A DNA stretch of 60,527 nucleotides from an uncultured Eubacteriales bacterium. GTDB taxonomy: Bacteria > Bacillota > Clostridia > Oscillospirales > Oscillospiraceae. A program made the position numbers and the translations under genes. The stretch covers positions 824 through 61,350 of the forward strand of contig ONVI01000019.1 in the NCBI GenBank assembly GCA_900321275.1, in the 5' to 3' direction. The notes beneath the pieces were generated by a model. The model ran no database searches. It was not told the DNA's origin and saw only the letters and a list, made by a program, of their open reading frames with translations. This document shows, one piece after another, positions 42,299-50,783 of this stretch; position 1 is the stretch's first letter; each line of letters starts with the position of its first letter.

Positions 42299-43048
42299 TT
42301 ATTCGTAGTCCACCACGTTTGCCCAGCGGAGGAGGAAGTCGCGCTCCTCCAGCTTGCCCTTGACGGACTGGGAGGCGGCGACAATGGGCATCCACTTCTG
42401 GACATAGCTCTTCTCAATGTTGCTGCCCTCGCAGAACATGTCGAGGTACTTCTCGGCAAGGTCGGCCTCACCGCGCAGGTGGAAGGTCAGGAAGCTGCGG
42501 GCCGCGTCGGCGGAGGCGTTGCCCTGGGTGGCGTGGGCCCAGTCGATGACGTAGAGCTTGCCCTCCGGCGTGAGGATGATGTTTGAGGGGCAGAGGTCGC
42601 CGTGGCAGAGCTTGTCGTGGTTCGGCAGGCCCTCCAGACGGATCAGCAGCTCATAGCGGGTCACGGGGTCGATATCGGCCATGAGGATCTTGCGGTTCAT
42701 CTTGTCCTTGAGCCTTGACAGCAGCGGGCACTTCTTGGTGTGGATCAGAAGCTGGGTGTCCACCATCATCTCCAGATACTTCTGCGTATCGTCGGGGTTG
42801 TCGCGCATGAGGTGGGAGAGGGTCTCACCCTCGATATACTCCGAGACGATGGCCCATTTGCCGTCGACCGTCGTGACCTCCAGGATCTTCGGGACGTTCA
42901 GGCCGCAGTCCTCCACGCGCGCCTGATTGAGCGCCTCGTTGAGGATGTCCGCCTTGCCGAAGCTGTGGTTGAAGACCTTGACGCACCGGTCCCCGTCGCG
43001 GTATATGACCTTGTTTTTGCGTTCAGCGATCACGTTTTCCAGATTCAT
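42299..43048 (-). CDS. Aminoglycoside-phosphotransferase-fold kinase
   Basis: 249 aa of the APH/choline-kinase fold. ATP lobe: KNKVIYRDGDRCVKVFN and VSEYIEGETL. Catalytic lobe: LCHGDLCPSNIIL (catalytic Asp and Asn) and LYVIDWAHATQGN (metal-binding Asp). It resembles the small-molecule kinase group once named after a Fibrobacter aminoglycoside phosphotransferase; a resistance role is not implied. Start ATG 43048, 2 nt after the adhE stop, with GGGAG inside the end of adhE, so it is translationally linked to adhE. Substrate unknown. Confidence 0.85.
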   Translation of the reverse strand: MNLENVIAERKNKVIYRDGDRCVKVFNHSFGKADILNEALNQARVEDCGLNVPKILEVTTVDGKWAIVSEYIEGETLSHLMRDNPDDTQKYLEMMVDTQLLIHTKKCPLLSRLKDKMNRKILMADIDPVTRYELLIRLEGLPNHDKLCHGDLCPSNIILTPEGKLYVIDWAHATQGNASADAARSFLTFHLRGEADLAEKYLDMFCEGSNIEKSYVQKWMPIVAASQSVKGKLEERDFLLRWANVVDYE

Positions 43049-43050
43049 GC

Positions 43051-45699
43051 TTATGCTCTCCCTTCCAGCTGTTTTGCGTCGGGCTTGGCCGTCTCCTGAA
43101 ACTTCTTGCCGTAGTAGGCGTTGAGATACATCTGCTTGATCTCGCCCATGAGCGGGTAGCGGGGATTGGCGCCGGTGCACTGGTCGTCGAAGGCCTGCTC
43201 GACCATCGCGTCCAGGGTCTCGAGGAAGGCGTTCTCGTCCTCCACGTAGTCGCGGATCGTCGGCTTGATGCCGATGGCCGCCTTGAGCGCGTCGATCTTC
43301 GCGATCAGGGCCTCGAATTTCTCCTCGTCGGTGCTGCCCTCGCAGCCCAGGGCGTCGGCCACCATCGCGTAGCGGGCCAGCGTCTTCGGGTGGTCGTACT
43401 GGGGGAAGGTGCCCATCTTGGTGGGGGCCTCGCTTGCGTTGAAGCGCAGCACCTCGTCCATCATGAGGGCGTTGGCAAGGCCGTGGGCGATGTGGTGGAA
43501 GGCGCCCAGCTTGTGGGCCATGGAGTGCATCACGCCAAGGAAGGCGTTGGCGAAGGCCATGCCCGCCATGGTGGCGGCGTTGGCGACCTTCTCGCGGGCC
43601 TGCACGTCGCTGCCGTCTTCATAGGCGCGGGGCAGCCAGGCGAACAGGTTCTTGAGCGCCTGGAGGGCCAGGCTGTCGGTGTAGTCGGTGGCCATGACGG
43701 AGGCGATGGCCTCCAGCGCGTGGCTCACCGCGTCAATGCCGGAGGAGGCGGTCAGCCCCTTCGGGGCGGTCATGTGGTAGTCCACGTCCACGATCGCCAT
43801 GTTGGGCATGAGCTCATAGTCGGCCAGCGGGTACTTGACGCCGGTACTCTCGTCGGTAATGACGGCGAAGGGTGTGGCCTCGCTGCCGGTGCCGGCGGAG
43901 GTGGGGATGCAGATGAAATAGGCCTTCTCGCCCATCTTCGGGAACTTGTAAATGCGCTTGCGGATATCGGAGAAGCGCATCGCCATGTCGGCGAAGTCCG
44001 CCTCGGGGTGCTCGTAGAGGACCCACATGATCTTGGCCGCGTCCATCGGGGAGCCGCCGCCCAGCGCGATGATCACGTCGGGTTTAAAGACGGACATCTG
44101 CTTTGCACCCTCTCTCGCGCAGGCGAGGGTCGGGTCGTTCGGCACGTCGAAGAAGCAGGTATGCTCGATGCCCAGCTCCTCGAGTTTCTTGAAGATGGGC
44201 GCGGCCGCGCCGGTCTTGTGCAGGTGCGGGCCGGTGACGACAAAGGCGCGCTTCTTGCCCATGTCCTTCAGTTCGTTCAGGGCAACCGGCAGGCAGCCCT
44301 TCTTAATATAAATCTTTTCCGGCGCGCGGAACCAGAGCATGTTCTCCCTTCTTTCCACCACGGTCTTGATGTTCAAAAGATGCTTGACGCCCACGTTCTC
44401 GCTGACGGAGTTGCCGCCCCAGGAGCCGCAGCCCAGCGTCAGTGACGGGGTCAGCGCGAAGTTGTACAGGTCGCCGATGCCGCCGTGGGAGGACGGGGTG
44501 TTCACCACGATGCGGCAGGTCTTCATCCGGGCCTGGAAGGCGGCCAGCTTCTCCTGCCCCTTCGCGACGTCCAGATAAATGGACGAGGTATGGCCCAGGC
44601 CGCCGCCGCGAACCAGCGCGTCTGCCTTGTCGACCGCGTCGGCGAAGTCCTTTGCCCGGTACATGGCGAGGACGGGGGAGAGCTTTTCGTGGGCAAATTC
44701 CTCCTCCTTGCCGGTGGACTCCACCTCGCCGATGAGGATCTTGGTGCCCTCGGGAACCTCGACCCCGGAGAGGGCGGCGATCTTTGCGGCGCTCTGGCCG
44801 ACGATGCCGGCGTTCAGGGAGCCGTTGATGATGATGGTCTTGCGCACCTTGTCCAGCTCCTCGCCGTGGAGGAAGTAGCAGCCGCGCGCGGCAAACTCGC
44901 GCCGCACCTGCTCATACACGCCGTCCAGGACGACGACGGACTGCTCAGACGCGCAGATCATGCCGTTGTCGAAGGTCTTGGAGTGGATGACGGAGTTGAC
45001 CGCCAGCAGGACGTCCGCCGTGTCGTCGATGATGGCGGGGACGTTGCCCGCGCCGACGCCCAGCGCCGGGGTGCCGGAGGAGTAGGCCGCGTTGACCATG
45101 CTCGGGCCGCCGGTGGCGAGGATGATGTCGGACTCCTTCATCAGAATCCGTGTCATCTCGCGGGAAGGGGCGCTGATCCAGCCGATGATGTCCTCCGGCG
45201 CGCCGGCCTCGACAGCGGCCTCGAGCACGACCTTTGCCGCCTCGACGGTGCTGCTCTTGGCGCGGTGGTGGGGGCTGATAATAATGCCGTTGCGGGTCTT
45301 GAGGGCAATCAGGGTCTTGAAAATGGCGGTGGAGGTGGGGTTCGTCGTGGGGATGATGGCGCACACGAGGCCGAGGGGCTCGGCGATCTTCCGCACGCCG
45401 TAGGCCGTGTCCTCCTCAATGACGCCGCAGGTCTTCGTATCGCGGTAGGCGTTGTAGATGTATTCGGCGGCAAAGTGGTTCTTGATCACCTTGTCCTCGA
45501 CGATGCCCATGCCGGTCTCGGCGACCGCGGCCTTCGCCAGCGGGATGCGGGCCTTGTTGGCGGCCGTAGCCGCCGCGAGGAAGATCTTGTCCACCTGCTC
45601 CTGGGTATAGCCTGCGTAGATCTTCTGCGCCGCTTTCACGCGCGCGATCTCGGCTTCCAGGGCTTCCGGGGTATCAATCACAGGGTATTCCTTACTCAA
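43051..45699 (-). CDS. adhE: Bifunctional acetaldehyde-CoA / alcohol dehydrogenase
   Basis: Reduces acetyl-CoA to acetaldehyde and on to ethanol, regenerating NAD+ in fermentation. 882 aa. The N-terminal aldehyde dehydrogenase half has the catalytic Cys in GMICASEQSV, and GVGAGNVPA. The C-terminal iron-dependent half has ALGGGSPMDAAKIMW, the iron ligands in the GIDAVSHALEA and MAHKLGAFHHIAHG regions. The ORF can be extended to 45762, but that segment carries the promoter. The TTG at 45699, 9 nt after AAGGAG, gives MSKEYPVIDTPEALE and is chosen. Followed by a coupled kinase-fold gene. Confidence 0.96.
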   Translation of the reverse strand: MSKEYPVIDTPEALEAEIARVKAAQKIYAGYTQEQVDKIFLAAATAANKARIPLAKAAVAETGMGIVEDKVIKNHFAAEYIYNAYRDTKTCGVIEEDTAYGVRKIAEPLGLVCAIIPTTNPTSTAIFKTLIALKTRNGIIISPHHRAKSSTVEAAKVVLEAAVEAGAPEDIIGWISAPSREMTRILMKESDIILATGGPSMVNAAYSSGTPALGVGAGNVPAIIDDTADVLLAVNSVIHSKTFDNGMICASEQSVVVLDGVYEQVRREFAARGCYFLHGEELDKVRKTIIINGSLNAGIVGQSAAKIAALSGVEVPEGTKILIGEVESTGKEEEFAHEKLSPVLAMYRAKDFADAVDKADALVRGGGLGHTSSIYLDVAKGQEKLAAFQARMKTCRIVVNTPSSHGGIGDLYNFALTPSLTLGCGSWGGNSVSENVGVKHLLNIKTVVERRENMLWFRAPEKIYIKKGCLPVALNELKDMGKKRAFVVTGPHLHKTGAAAPIFKKLEELGIEHTCFFDVPNDPTLACAREGAKQMSVFKPDVIIALGGGSPMDAAKIMWVLYEHPEADFADMAMRFSDIRKRIYKFPKMGEKAYFICIPTSAGTGSEATPFAVITDESTGVKYPLADYELMPNMAIVDVDYHMTAPKGLTASSGIDAVSHALEAIASVMATDYTDSLALQALKNLFAWLPRAYEDGSDVQAREKVANAATMAGMAFANAFLGVMHSMAHKLGAFHHIAHGLANALMMDEVLRFNASEAPTKMGTFPQYDHPKTLARYAMVADALGCEGSTDEEKFEALIAKIDALKAAIGIKPTIRDYVEDENAFLETLDAMVEQAFDDQCTGANPRYPLMGEIKQMYLNAYYGKKFQETAKPDAKQLEGRA

Positions 45700-45725
45700 A
45701 TCGTTCAGCTCCTTGTCTTTTTGGA

Positions 45726-45762
45726 TCGTCAAAATATTAACACGACTATTCATACTTTTCAA
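45726..45762 (-). promoter_or_regulatory. adhE promoter with a Rex-like operator
   Basis: Minus-strand TTGAAA (45762-45757), 17-nt spacer, TAATAT (45739-45734). Overlapping the -10 is GTGTTAATATTTTGACGA (45743-45726), close to the Rex consensus TTGTTAA-N4-TTAACAA. Rex senses NADH/NAD+ and represses adhE in Clostridia, so redox control is likely. Confidence 0.65.
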
Positions 45763-46034
45763 TTGACATTGTAACCGAAACTTACGGTATTCAGAAGGGT
45801 TTTCGGATGGAAAAACCGTCGTTTTTACAAAGAGCGGTTCTGTGCAAATTGCAGAGAAAATTGAAAAATGCGGGCGCGGATTTATGAAATCTGCTTTTCA
45901 TTTCCGTTCGCCTGTGGTATATTGTTGATGAGCCACTTTAATTCTGAATCAAGACACAGCATTTCTCCGGCACATCAATCATGATTGAATTGCCGTTTTG
46001 CTCGCCTCTGGCGGGGCAACCGTGAAACATGACA

Positions 46035-46077
46035 AAATTGCTCCCCAACAAATTCAAGAATTGATTGGGGGCGCAAT
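46035..46077 (+). promoter_or_regulatory. Leader hairpin before the thioesterase gene
   Basis: ATTGCTCCCCAA can pair with TTGGGGGCGCAAT across a 16-nt loop, ending 11 nt before the ribosome site AAAGGAG. The rest of the 45763-46103 gap is AT-rich, with a possible extended -10 (TGGTATATT near 45914). Function not known. Confidence 0.35.
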
Positions 46078-46103
46078 ATAAACCAATAAAGGAGAGCGAG
46101 AAC

Positions 46104-46517
46104 ATGGAAGAATCCAAAGTCCCGCAGGCCGCACAGAACCGCATGGTGGGCTTCATCGCCTATTGCGGGGCGGAGCTGCTGAAGTGCTCCCCGGGGGAGG
46201 GCTGCGAGACCCGCGTCGTGATCCAGCCGCACCACCGCAATTTCTACGGCAACGTCCACGGCGGCATGATCAGCACGCTGATGGACGCCACCGCCGGCCT
46301 GACCGCGAGCTTTGCCGGGCCGGAGCAGCGCCCCGCCGTCACCCGCAGCGCCGACATCCACTACTTTCTCCCCGTCACCGGCGACGTTATGACCGCCAAG
46401 GGCCATGTGATCCGCGCGGGCAAGACCATGTGCCTGGTGTATGTGGACGTGTTGGACGACAAGGACACCATCTGCGCCACCGGCGCCTTTGAGTATTTTT
46501 ACGTGGATCATCGCTGA
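46104..46517 (+). CDS. PaaI-family hotdog thioesterase
   Basis: 137-aa single hotdog domain, expected to hydrolyse an acyl-CoA or aryl-CoA thioester. The family signature NVHGGMISTLMDATAG (helix with the catalytic Asp) and the strands VTRSADIHYFLPVTGD and AKGHVIRAGKTMCLVYVDVLD are clear. Start ATG 46104, 9 nt after AAAGGAG; the upstream in-frame start at 46065 lies in the leader hairpin. Monocistronic. Substrate not determinable. Confidence 0.9.
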   Translation: MEESKVPQAAQNRMVGFIAYCGAELLKCSPGEGCETRVVIQPHHRNFYGNVHGGMISTLMDATAGLTASFAGPEQRPAVTRSADIHYFLPVTGDVMTAKGHVIRAGKTMCLVYVDVLDDKDTICATGAFEYFYVDHR

Positions 46518-46550
46518 GCAAAAATATTTTGTGAAAACGAAAAAAGGGGC

Positions 46551-46579
46551 TTGCAAATCCGTCCGGACTGTGCTATTAT
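46551..46579 (+). promoter_or_regulatory. Promoter of tRNA-Arg
   Basis: TTGCAA (46551-46556), 17-nt spacer, TATTAT (46574-46579), 25 nt before the tRNA. Confidence 0.75.
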
Positions 46580-46603
46580 TCTAAAGCTGTCAAATGAAGA
46601 CAT

Positions 46604-46680
46604 GCGCGATTAGCTCAGCTGGATAGAGCGTCTGGCTACGGACCAGAAGGTCAGGGGTTCGAATCCCTTATCGCGTGCCA
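46604..46680 (+). tRNA. tRNA-Arg (anticodon ACG)
   Basis: 77 nt with CCA encoded. The acceptor arm GCGCGAT pairs with ATCGCGT (one G-T), the D arm is TAGCTCAGCTGGATAGAGC, the anticodon stem TCTGG/CCAGA encloses CTACGGA (ACG, read as ICG), and the T arm is GGGGTTCGAATCCC. It reads CGU/CGC/CGA codons after A-to-I editing. Confidence 0.97.
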
Positions 46681-46684
46681 AAAG

Positions 46685-46710
46685 GCCATCCCATCCGGGG
46701 TGGCTTTTTT
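46685..46710 (+). terminator. Terminator of tRNA-Arg
   Basis: GCCATCCC, loop ATCC, GGGGTGGC, then TTTTTT, 4 nt after the tRNA CCA end. Confidence 0.88.
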
Positions 46711-46743
46711 GGCATTCTGCGGAAGGGATTCGAATGTGTAATC

Positions 46744-46790
46744 GAACGCCCCGGCGGGGCGTTCATCGACCAGTTCTCAAACTGGTCGAT
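46744..46790. repeat. Two adjacent perfect hairpins
   Basis: GAACGCCCC-GGC-GGGGCGTTC (46744-46764) is immediately followed by ATCGACCAGTT-CTCA-AACTGGTCGAT (46765-46790). The second resembles the CCCCAGTT..AACTGGGG palindromes of the repeat clusters at 31.27 and 34.53 kb. No T run follows, so they do not look like simple terminators. Confidence 0.7.
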
Positions 46791-46964
46791 TCCTCTATTT
46801 TCGGCGTCCCCCGCGCAGATTTTCCGCGGATTATTCTTGCCATGCGGCATATTCTGTAGTAGGATAAAAATGGAGAATTATAAATCCGGAAAGCTTTTCC
46901 TTTCCGTCGGCCCGGCGGAAAAATACGATACCCGAGCGCCTCAGGGGAAAAGCAGGAGCGGACC

Positions 46965-47237
46965 ATGTTCAGCAAGCACTTCGTCTTAAACGAGCAGACT
47001 CTCGCGATCATCGAGTAGTTCGGCGAGCAGATGCCCAACATGAACGGCCATGAGGCGGCGCGGCGAATCCGTGCGGTGGATCGGGACTACATAAAGCGGG
47101 TTCCCATCGTGGCCATGTTCGCCAACGCCTTCGCCGACGATATCCAGAACAGCAAAAACGCCGGGATGAACGACCACATTACCAAGCCCATCGACATCAA
47201 CGCCCTGTCAAGGGTACTGCAAACCTATATTAAATAG
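46965..47237 (+). pseudogene. Decayed sensor/receiver protein remnant
   Basis: Starts with AGGAGC and ATG, MFSKHFVLNEQTLAIIE, then TAG at 47016 where the family would have Gln, then FGEQMP. This is the N-terminus typical of Clostridia PAS/GGDEF or hybrid-kinase proteins. In the same frame it passes directly into MNGHEAARRIRAVDRD, FANAFADD and NDHITKPIDINALSRVL, the second half of a receiver domain. The phospho-acceptor Asp and everything between are missing. A large in-frame deletion joined two M-P dipeptides and a nonsense mutation followed. Confidence 0.75.
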
Positions 47238-47331
47238 TGCGTTCACGCTTATCCCGGAAAACGACAAAAGGAAGACGCCGACAAGGGTCGGAATACAGAC
47301 AAAGCAGCGCTATACGGAAGGGGCAAAAGAA

Positions 47332-47979
47332 ATGACACCACTGGAAATTATAAAAGAAAGAAAAATCGTCGCCATTGTGCGCGGCCTTAAGCCGGAGTAC
47401 CTGCTGCGGCTCGGGCACGCGCTTGCGGAGGGCGGCATCGGTCTCATGGAGGTGACCTACAACCAGCGCGATCCCGAGAGCTGGAAGGACACCGCCCGCG
47501 GCATTGAGGCCCTTGCGGCGGAATTCGGGGATCGCCTTCTGGCAGGCGCGGGGACGGTCATCAGGCCGGAGCAGGTGCGCATGACCTATGAGGCGGGCGG
47601 CCGTTATCTGGTCACGCCGACAACCCAGCCGGAGATCATCCGCATGGGCAAGGCGCTCGGTCTCGGCCTTTTTCCCGGCGCCCTCACGCCGACGGAGATT
47701 CTGGCGGCCTTCGACGCGGGCGCGGACGCCGTCAAGGTCTTCCCCGCTTCCACGCTCGGCCCCGGCTATATCAAGGCCGTGCGCGCGCCGCTCTCGCACA
47801 TTCCGCTGATGGCGGTCGGCGGCGTGAACGAGAGGAACGCGGCGGAGTACATGAAGGCAGGCTGCGTCGGCCTCGGCGTCGGCGGCACGCTGGTCAACAA
47901 GGAATGGATTGAAAACGGCGAATGGGGCAAAATCACAGCCCTTGCAAAAGACTTTATGAAAGCGGTGAATGAAGCATGA
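47332..47979 (+). CDS. eda: KDPG/KHG aldolase
   Basis: 215-aa class I aldolase splitting 2-keto-3-deoxy-6-phosphogluconate into pyruvate and glyceraldehyde-3-phosphate (also 4-hydroxy-2-oxoglutarate). Seen: MEVTYNQRD (catalytic Glu region; usually EVT.RT), GAGTVIRPEQV, and the Schiff-base lysine in DAVKVFPASTLGP, plus PLMAVGGVNERN. First gene of the sugar-acid island; its stop overlaps kdgK by 4 nt, coupling kinase and aldolase. Confidence 0.93.
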   Translation: MTPLEIIKERKIVAIVRGLKPEYLLRLGHALAEGGIGLMEVTYNQRDPESWKDTARGIEALAAEFGDRLLAGAGTVIRPEQVRMTYEAGGRYLVTPTTQPEIIRMGKALGLGLFPGALTPTEILAAFDAGADAVKVFPASTLGPGYIKAVRAPLSHIPLMAVGGVNERNAAEYMKAGCVGLGVGGTLVNKEWIENGEWGKITALAKDFMKAVNEA

Positions 47980-49001
47980 GCAGAGTCATTACCTTCGGTG
48001 AGATCATGATGCGCCTCAACCCTCCCGGTTATCTGCGCTTTTTGCAGACGACCAGCTTCGAGGCGACCTACGCGGGCGGCGAGGCCAATGTGGCGGTGTC
48101 GCTGGCAAATTACAAAAACGACGTGGCCTTTGTTTCCAAGGTGCCCGACAACGAGATCGGGCAGAACGCCGTCAACGCCCTGCGCCGCTACGGCGTGGAT
48201 ATTTCAACCGTGCTGGTCGGCGGTCCGCGCCTCGGCATTTACTTCTGCGAAAAGGGCGCCTCCCAGCGCGGCAGCAAGGTGATCTACGACCGTGCGGGCT
48301 CCTCCATCGCCCTGGCCGGGCGGGGGGAATTTGACTGGGACAAAATCTTTGACGGGGCCGACTGGTTTCACTTCACCGGCATCACCCCCGCCCTCGGCGG
48401 CGAGCTGCCGGAGATTTGCATGGACGCCTGCAGGGCGGCGAAAGCCAAAGGTCTCACGGTTTCCTGCGATCTCAACTACCGCGGCAAGCTCTGGACAAGG
48501 GAAAAGGCCGGGCAGGTCATGGCGGCGCTCATGCCCTGTGTGGACGTGTGCATCGCCAATGAGGAGGACGCCAAGGACGTTTTCGGCATCGCCGCCGAGA
48601 ACACCGACATCAATTCCGGCAAGCTTGACCGGGAGGGCTATCTCTCCGTCGCCCGCCAGCTCACAGAGCGCTTCGGCTTCAAGGCGGTGGCGATCACCCT
48701 GCGCGGCAGCATCTCCGCCTCCGAGAACAACTGGAGCGGGATGCTGTATCAGGACGGGAAAGCGTACTTTGCCCGCAACTATCTCATCCATCTGGTGGAC
48801 CGTGTCGGCGGAGGCGACTCCTTCGGCGGCGGACTCATCCACGCCATGCGCAAGTGGCGGGACGATCCGCAGCTCCAGATCGAGTACGCCGTGGCGGCAA
48901 GCTGCCTCAAGCAGGCCACCGAGTTTGACTTCAACCTCGCCTCCGAAAAGGAGGTGCTGGCCCTCGTCGGCGGCAACGCCTCGGGCCGCGTGCAGCGCTG
49001 A
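47976..49001 (+). CDS. kdgK: 2-keto-3-deoxygluconate kinase (PfkB family)
   Basis: 341-aa ribokinase-fold sugar kinase, supplying KDPG for the aldolase just upstream. N-terminal GEIMMRLNPPG, substrate-binding YAGGEANVAVSLA, CDLNYRGKLW, and the PfkB signature with catalytic Asp in DRVGGGDSFGGGLIHAM. Overlap with eda and the classical kinase-aldolase pairing support the assignment over other PfkB sugars. Confidence 0.9.
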   Translation: MSRVITFGEIMMRLNPPGYLRFLQTTSFEATYAGGEANVAVSLANYKNDVAFVSKVPDNEIGQNAVNALRRYGVDISTVLVGGPRLGIYFCEKGASQRGSKVIYDRAGSSIALAGRGEFDWDKIFDGADWFHFTGITPALGGELPEICMDACRAAKAKGLTVSCDLNYRGKLWTREKAGQVMAALMPCVDVCIANEEDAKDVFGIAAENTDINSGKLDREGYLSVARQLTERFGFKAVAITLRGSISASENNWSGMLYQDGKAYFARNYLIHLVDRVGGGDSFGGGLIHAMRKWRDDPQLQIEYAVAASCLKQATEFDFNLASEKEVLALVGGNASGRVQR

Positions 49002-49084
49002 ATACAGAACAACTGTTTTTCCACCCGTTTCATTCTGAGCAGTTCCGTTTTTTCGTCAAAGCGCCCGGTTTTTCTTCTTTCCGC

Positions 49085-49113
49085 TTGACAGTTATGGGCA
49101 GAATGAATATAAT
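49085..49113 (+). promoter_or_regulatory. Promoter of the tctCBA transporter genes
   Basis: TTGACA (49085-49090), 17-nt spacer, TATAAT (49108-49113), a consensus sigma-A promoter 50 nt before the tctC start. Transport genes can thus be expressed separately from eda-kdgK. Confidence 0.85.
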
Positions 49114-49163
49114 ATTTGCAGTTTTCCATAGCGGAACAAAACTAATACTTAGGAGGAAAAAAC

Positions 49164-50153
49164 ATGAAAAAGCTTCTTGCCATGACACTGGTTCTCATGC
49201 TGGCGCTGGCCGTGATGGCTCCCGCCGCCTACGCTGCGGACTACCCCACCAAGGGCATCCTCGCCATCAACCCCTGGGGCGCCGGCGGCGGCACCGACAA
49301 CTGCCTGCGCGCTTTCTGCGCCGCGCTTGAGAAGCAGCTTGGCCAGACCATCACCGTCGACAACCAGACCGGCGCCGGCGGCGTGATCGGCCACGAGGCC
49401 ATTGCCGACGCTGAGCCCGACGGCTACACCATCGGCATGATCACCTGGGAGCTGGCTTCCTACGGCCCCCTGGAGATGTCCGAATACACCTATGAGAATT
49501 ACATTCCCCTCTGCCGCGTCAACACCGACGCCGCCGCCATCAGCGTCAACACCAAGTGGGCGGCCGACAACGGCATCACCGACCTGAAGACCTTCATCGA
49601 CTACTGCAAGGCTCACCCCGGTGAGGTCACCATGGGCGGCTCCTCCTCCGGTTCTGTCTGGCACGTCGCCGGCGGCTACCTGATGAACGCCGCAGGTATC
49701 GACATCAAGATGATCGCTTACTCCGACGGCGCTGCCGCCGCTGTCAAGGCCGCTGCCCAGAACGAGATCCAGGGCGTGACCGTCTCCGCCGCCGAGGCCC
49801 GCTCCTTCGTGGAATCCGGCGACCTGACCATGCTCGGCATCATGGACACCGTCCGCAACGATGTCTTCCCCGACGTTCCCACCTGCGCGGAGCAGGGCTT
49901 TGACATCTTCTATGCCACCCAGCGCGGCATGGCCGTTCCTCTCGGCGTTGACGCTGATATCGTCGCCACGCTCGAGAAGGCCTGCGCCGCCGCGATCGAA
50001 GATCCTGACTTCGTCGCCACCATGGCTTCTCTCGGCCAGAAGATCGACTACCTCGACGGCAAGGGCTACGGTGAGTACCTCGCCCAGGCTGCGGTCGACG
50101 TTCCCGCCGCCATGGCCGCTGTCGGCCTTGTTGAGACGGAAGAAGCCGCATAA
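49164..50153 (+). CDS. Tripartite tricarboxylate transporter binding protein (TctC/Bug)
   Basis: 329-aa extracytoplasmic solute receptor. Signal peptide MKKLLAMTLVLMLALAVMAPAAYA, then the family start DYPTKGILAINPWGAGGGTD, NQTGAGGVIGHEAIADAEPDGYT, GEVTMGGSSSGSVWHVAG and DVPTCAEQGFDI. No lipobox, so in a Gram-positive it may be held by an uncleaved signal or by its partners. Together with TctB and TctA downstream it imports a carboxylate, probably the sugar acid used by this island. Codon use is strongly C-ended, suggesting high expression. Confidence 0.93.
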   Translation: MKKLLAMTLVLMLALAVMAPAAYAADYPTKGILAINPWGAGGGTDNCLRAFCAALEKQLGQTITVDNQTGAGGVIGHEAIADAEPDGYTIGMITWELASYGPLEMSEYTYENYIPLCRVNTDAAAISVNTKWAADNGITDLKTFIDYCKAHPGEVTMGGSSSGSVWHVAGGYLMNAAGIDIKMIAYSDGAAAAVKAAAQNEIQGVTVSAAEARSFVESGDLTMLGIMDTVRNDVFPDVPTCAEQGFDIFYATQRGMAVPLGVDADIVATLEKACAAAIEDPDFVATMASLGQKIDYLDGKGYGEYLAQAAVDVPAAMAAVGLVETEEAA

Positions 50154-50235
50154 TCCGGTCCTTTCCAACTGAATGCCAACGGGGCAGGCAGGAATGCCTG
50201 CCCTGTTTTGATAACGGTCATAAGGATGTGATATT

Positions 50236-50769
50236 TTGGAAGTGAAGAAAACGCAAACCAAGGCGTTTGCGAATCTGATCGCGTCATTGCTGCTGCTGTG
50301 CTTTGAAGGCTGGGCATGGTATCAGACTACCTTAATCAAGACGGCCAAAAATGCAGCGGTGCAGCCGTCCACTTTCCCCCGCATCATGATTATCGGCATG
50401 ACGGTCTTTACGCTGACCCTGCTCATTCAGTCCATCGTCAAGCTCGGCAGCATGAAGCCGGACGACCCCCTCGCCCAGAAGGCGGAGAGCCTGAATCCCG
50501 TTACGGACAAGGGCGTGCGGGCGGCGTTCTTTGTGATTTTTCTCTGCTGTCTGTACGTGTATTTCTTCAAGAGCCTCGGCTACGTGGTTGTGAGCTTCCT
50601 GCTTTCCGCGATCATCATGTGGATGATCGGATTGAGAAAACCGGCGCCGCTTCTGCTCGTCTCGTCGCTGGTGCCGCTCGGCATGTGGCTGATTTTCTAC
50701 AAGTTCCTGTCGGTCAATATTCCGATGGGCGTGCTCCAGTTCCTCAAGGATCTGGTTGACAAGATTTAA
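50236..50769 (+). CDS. Tripartite tricarboxylate transporter small subunit (TctB)
   Basis: 177 aa with four hydrophobic helices: ANLIASLLLLCFEGWAWYQ, ITM-like IMIIGMTVFTLTLLIQSIV, AAFFVIFLCCLYVYFFKSLGYVVVSFLLSAIIMWMIG, and LLLVSSLVPLGMWLIFYKFL. This is the poorly conserved small membrane subunit of TTT systems; position between tctC and tctA decides it. The TTG start at 50236 follows AAGGATG. Confidence 0.88.
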   Translation: MEVKKTQTKAFANLIASLLLLCFEGWAWYQTTLIKTAKNAAVQPSTFPRIMIIGMTVFTLTLLIQSIVKLGSMKPDDPLAQKAESLNPVTDKGVRAAFFVIFLCCLYVYFFKSLGYVVVSFLLSAIIMWMIGLRKPAPLLLVSSLVPLGMWLIFYKFLSVNIPMGVLQFLKDLVDKI

Positions 50770-50783
50770 GGGGAGGGACATGT

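Noticed and set aside
47016-47018. Read-through or recoding of the TAG in the sensor remnant
   Set aside because: The downstream receiver lacks its phospho-acceptor half, so an intact product would be non-functional; decay is simpler.
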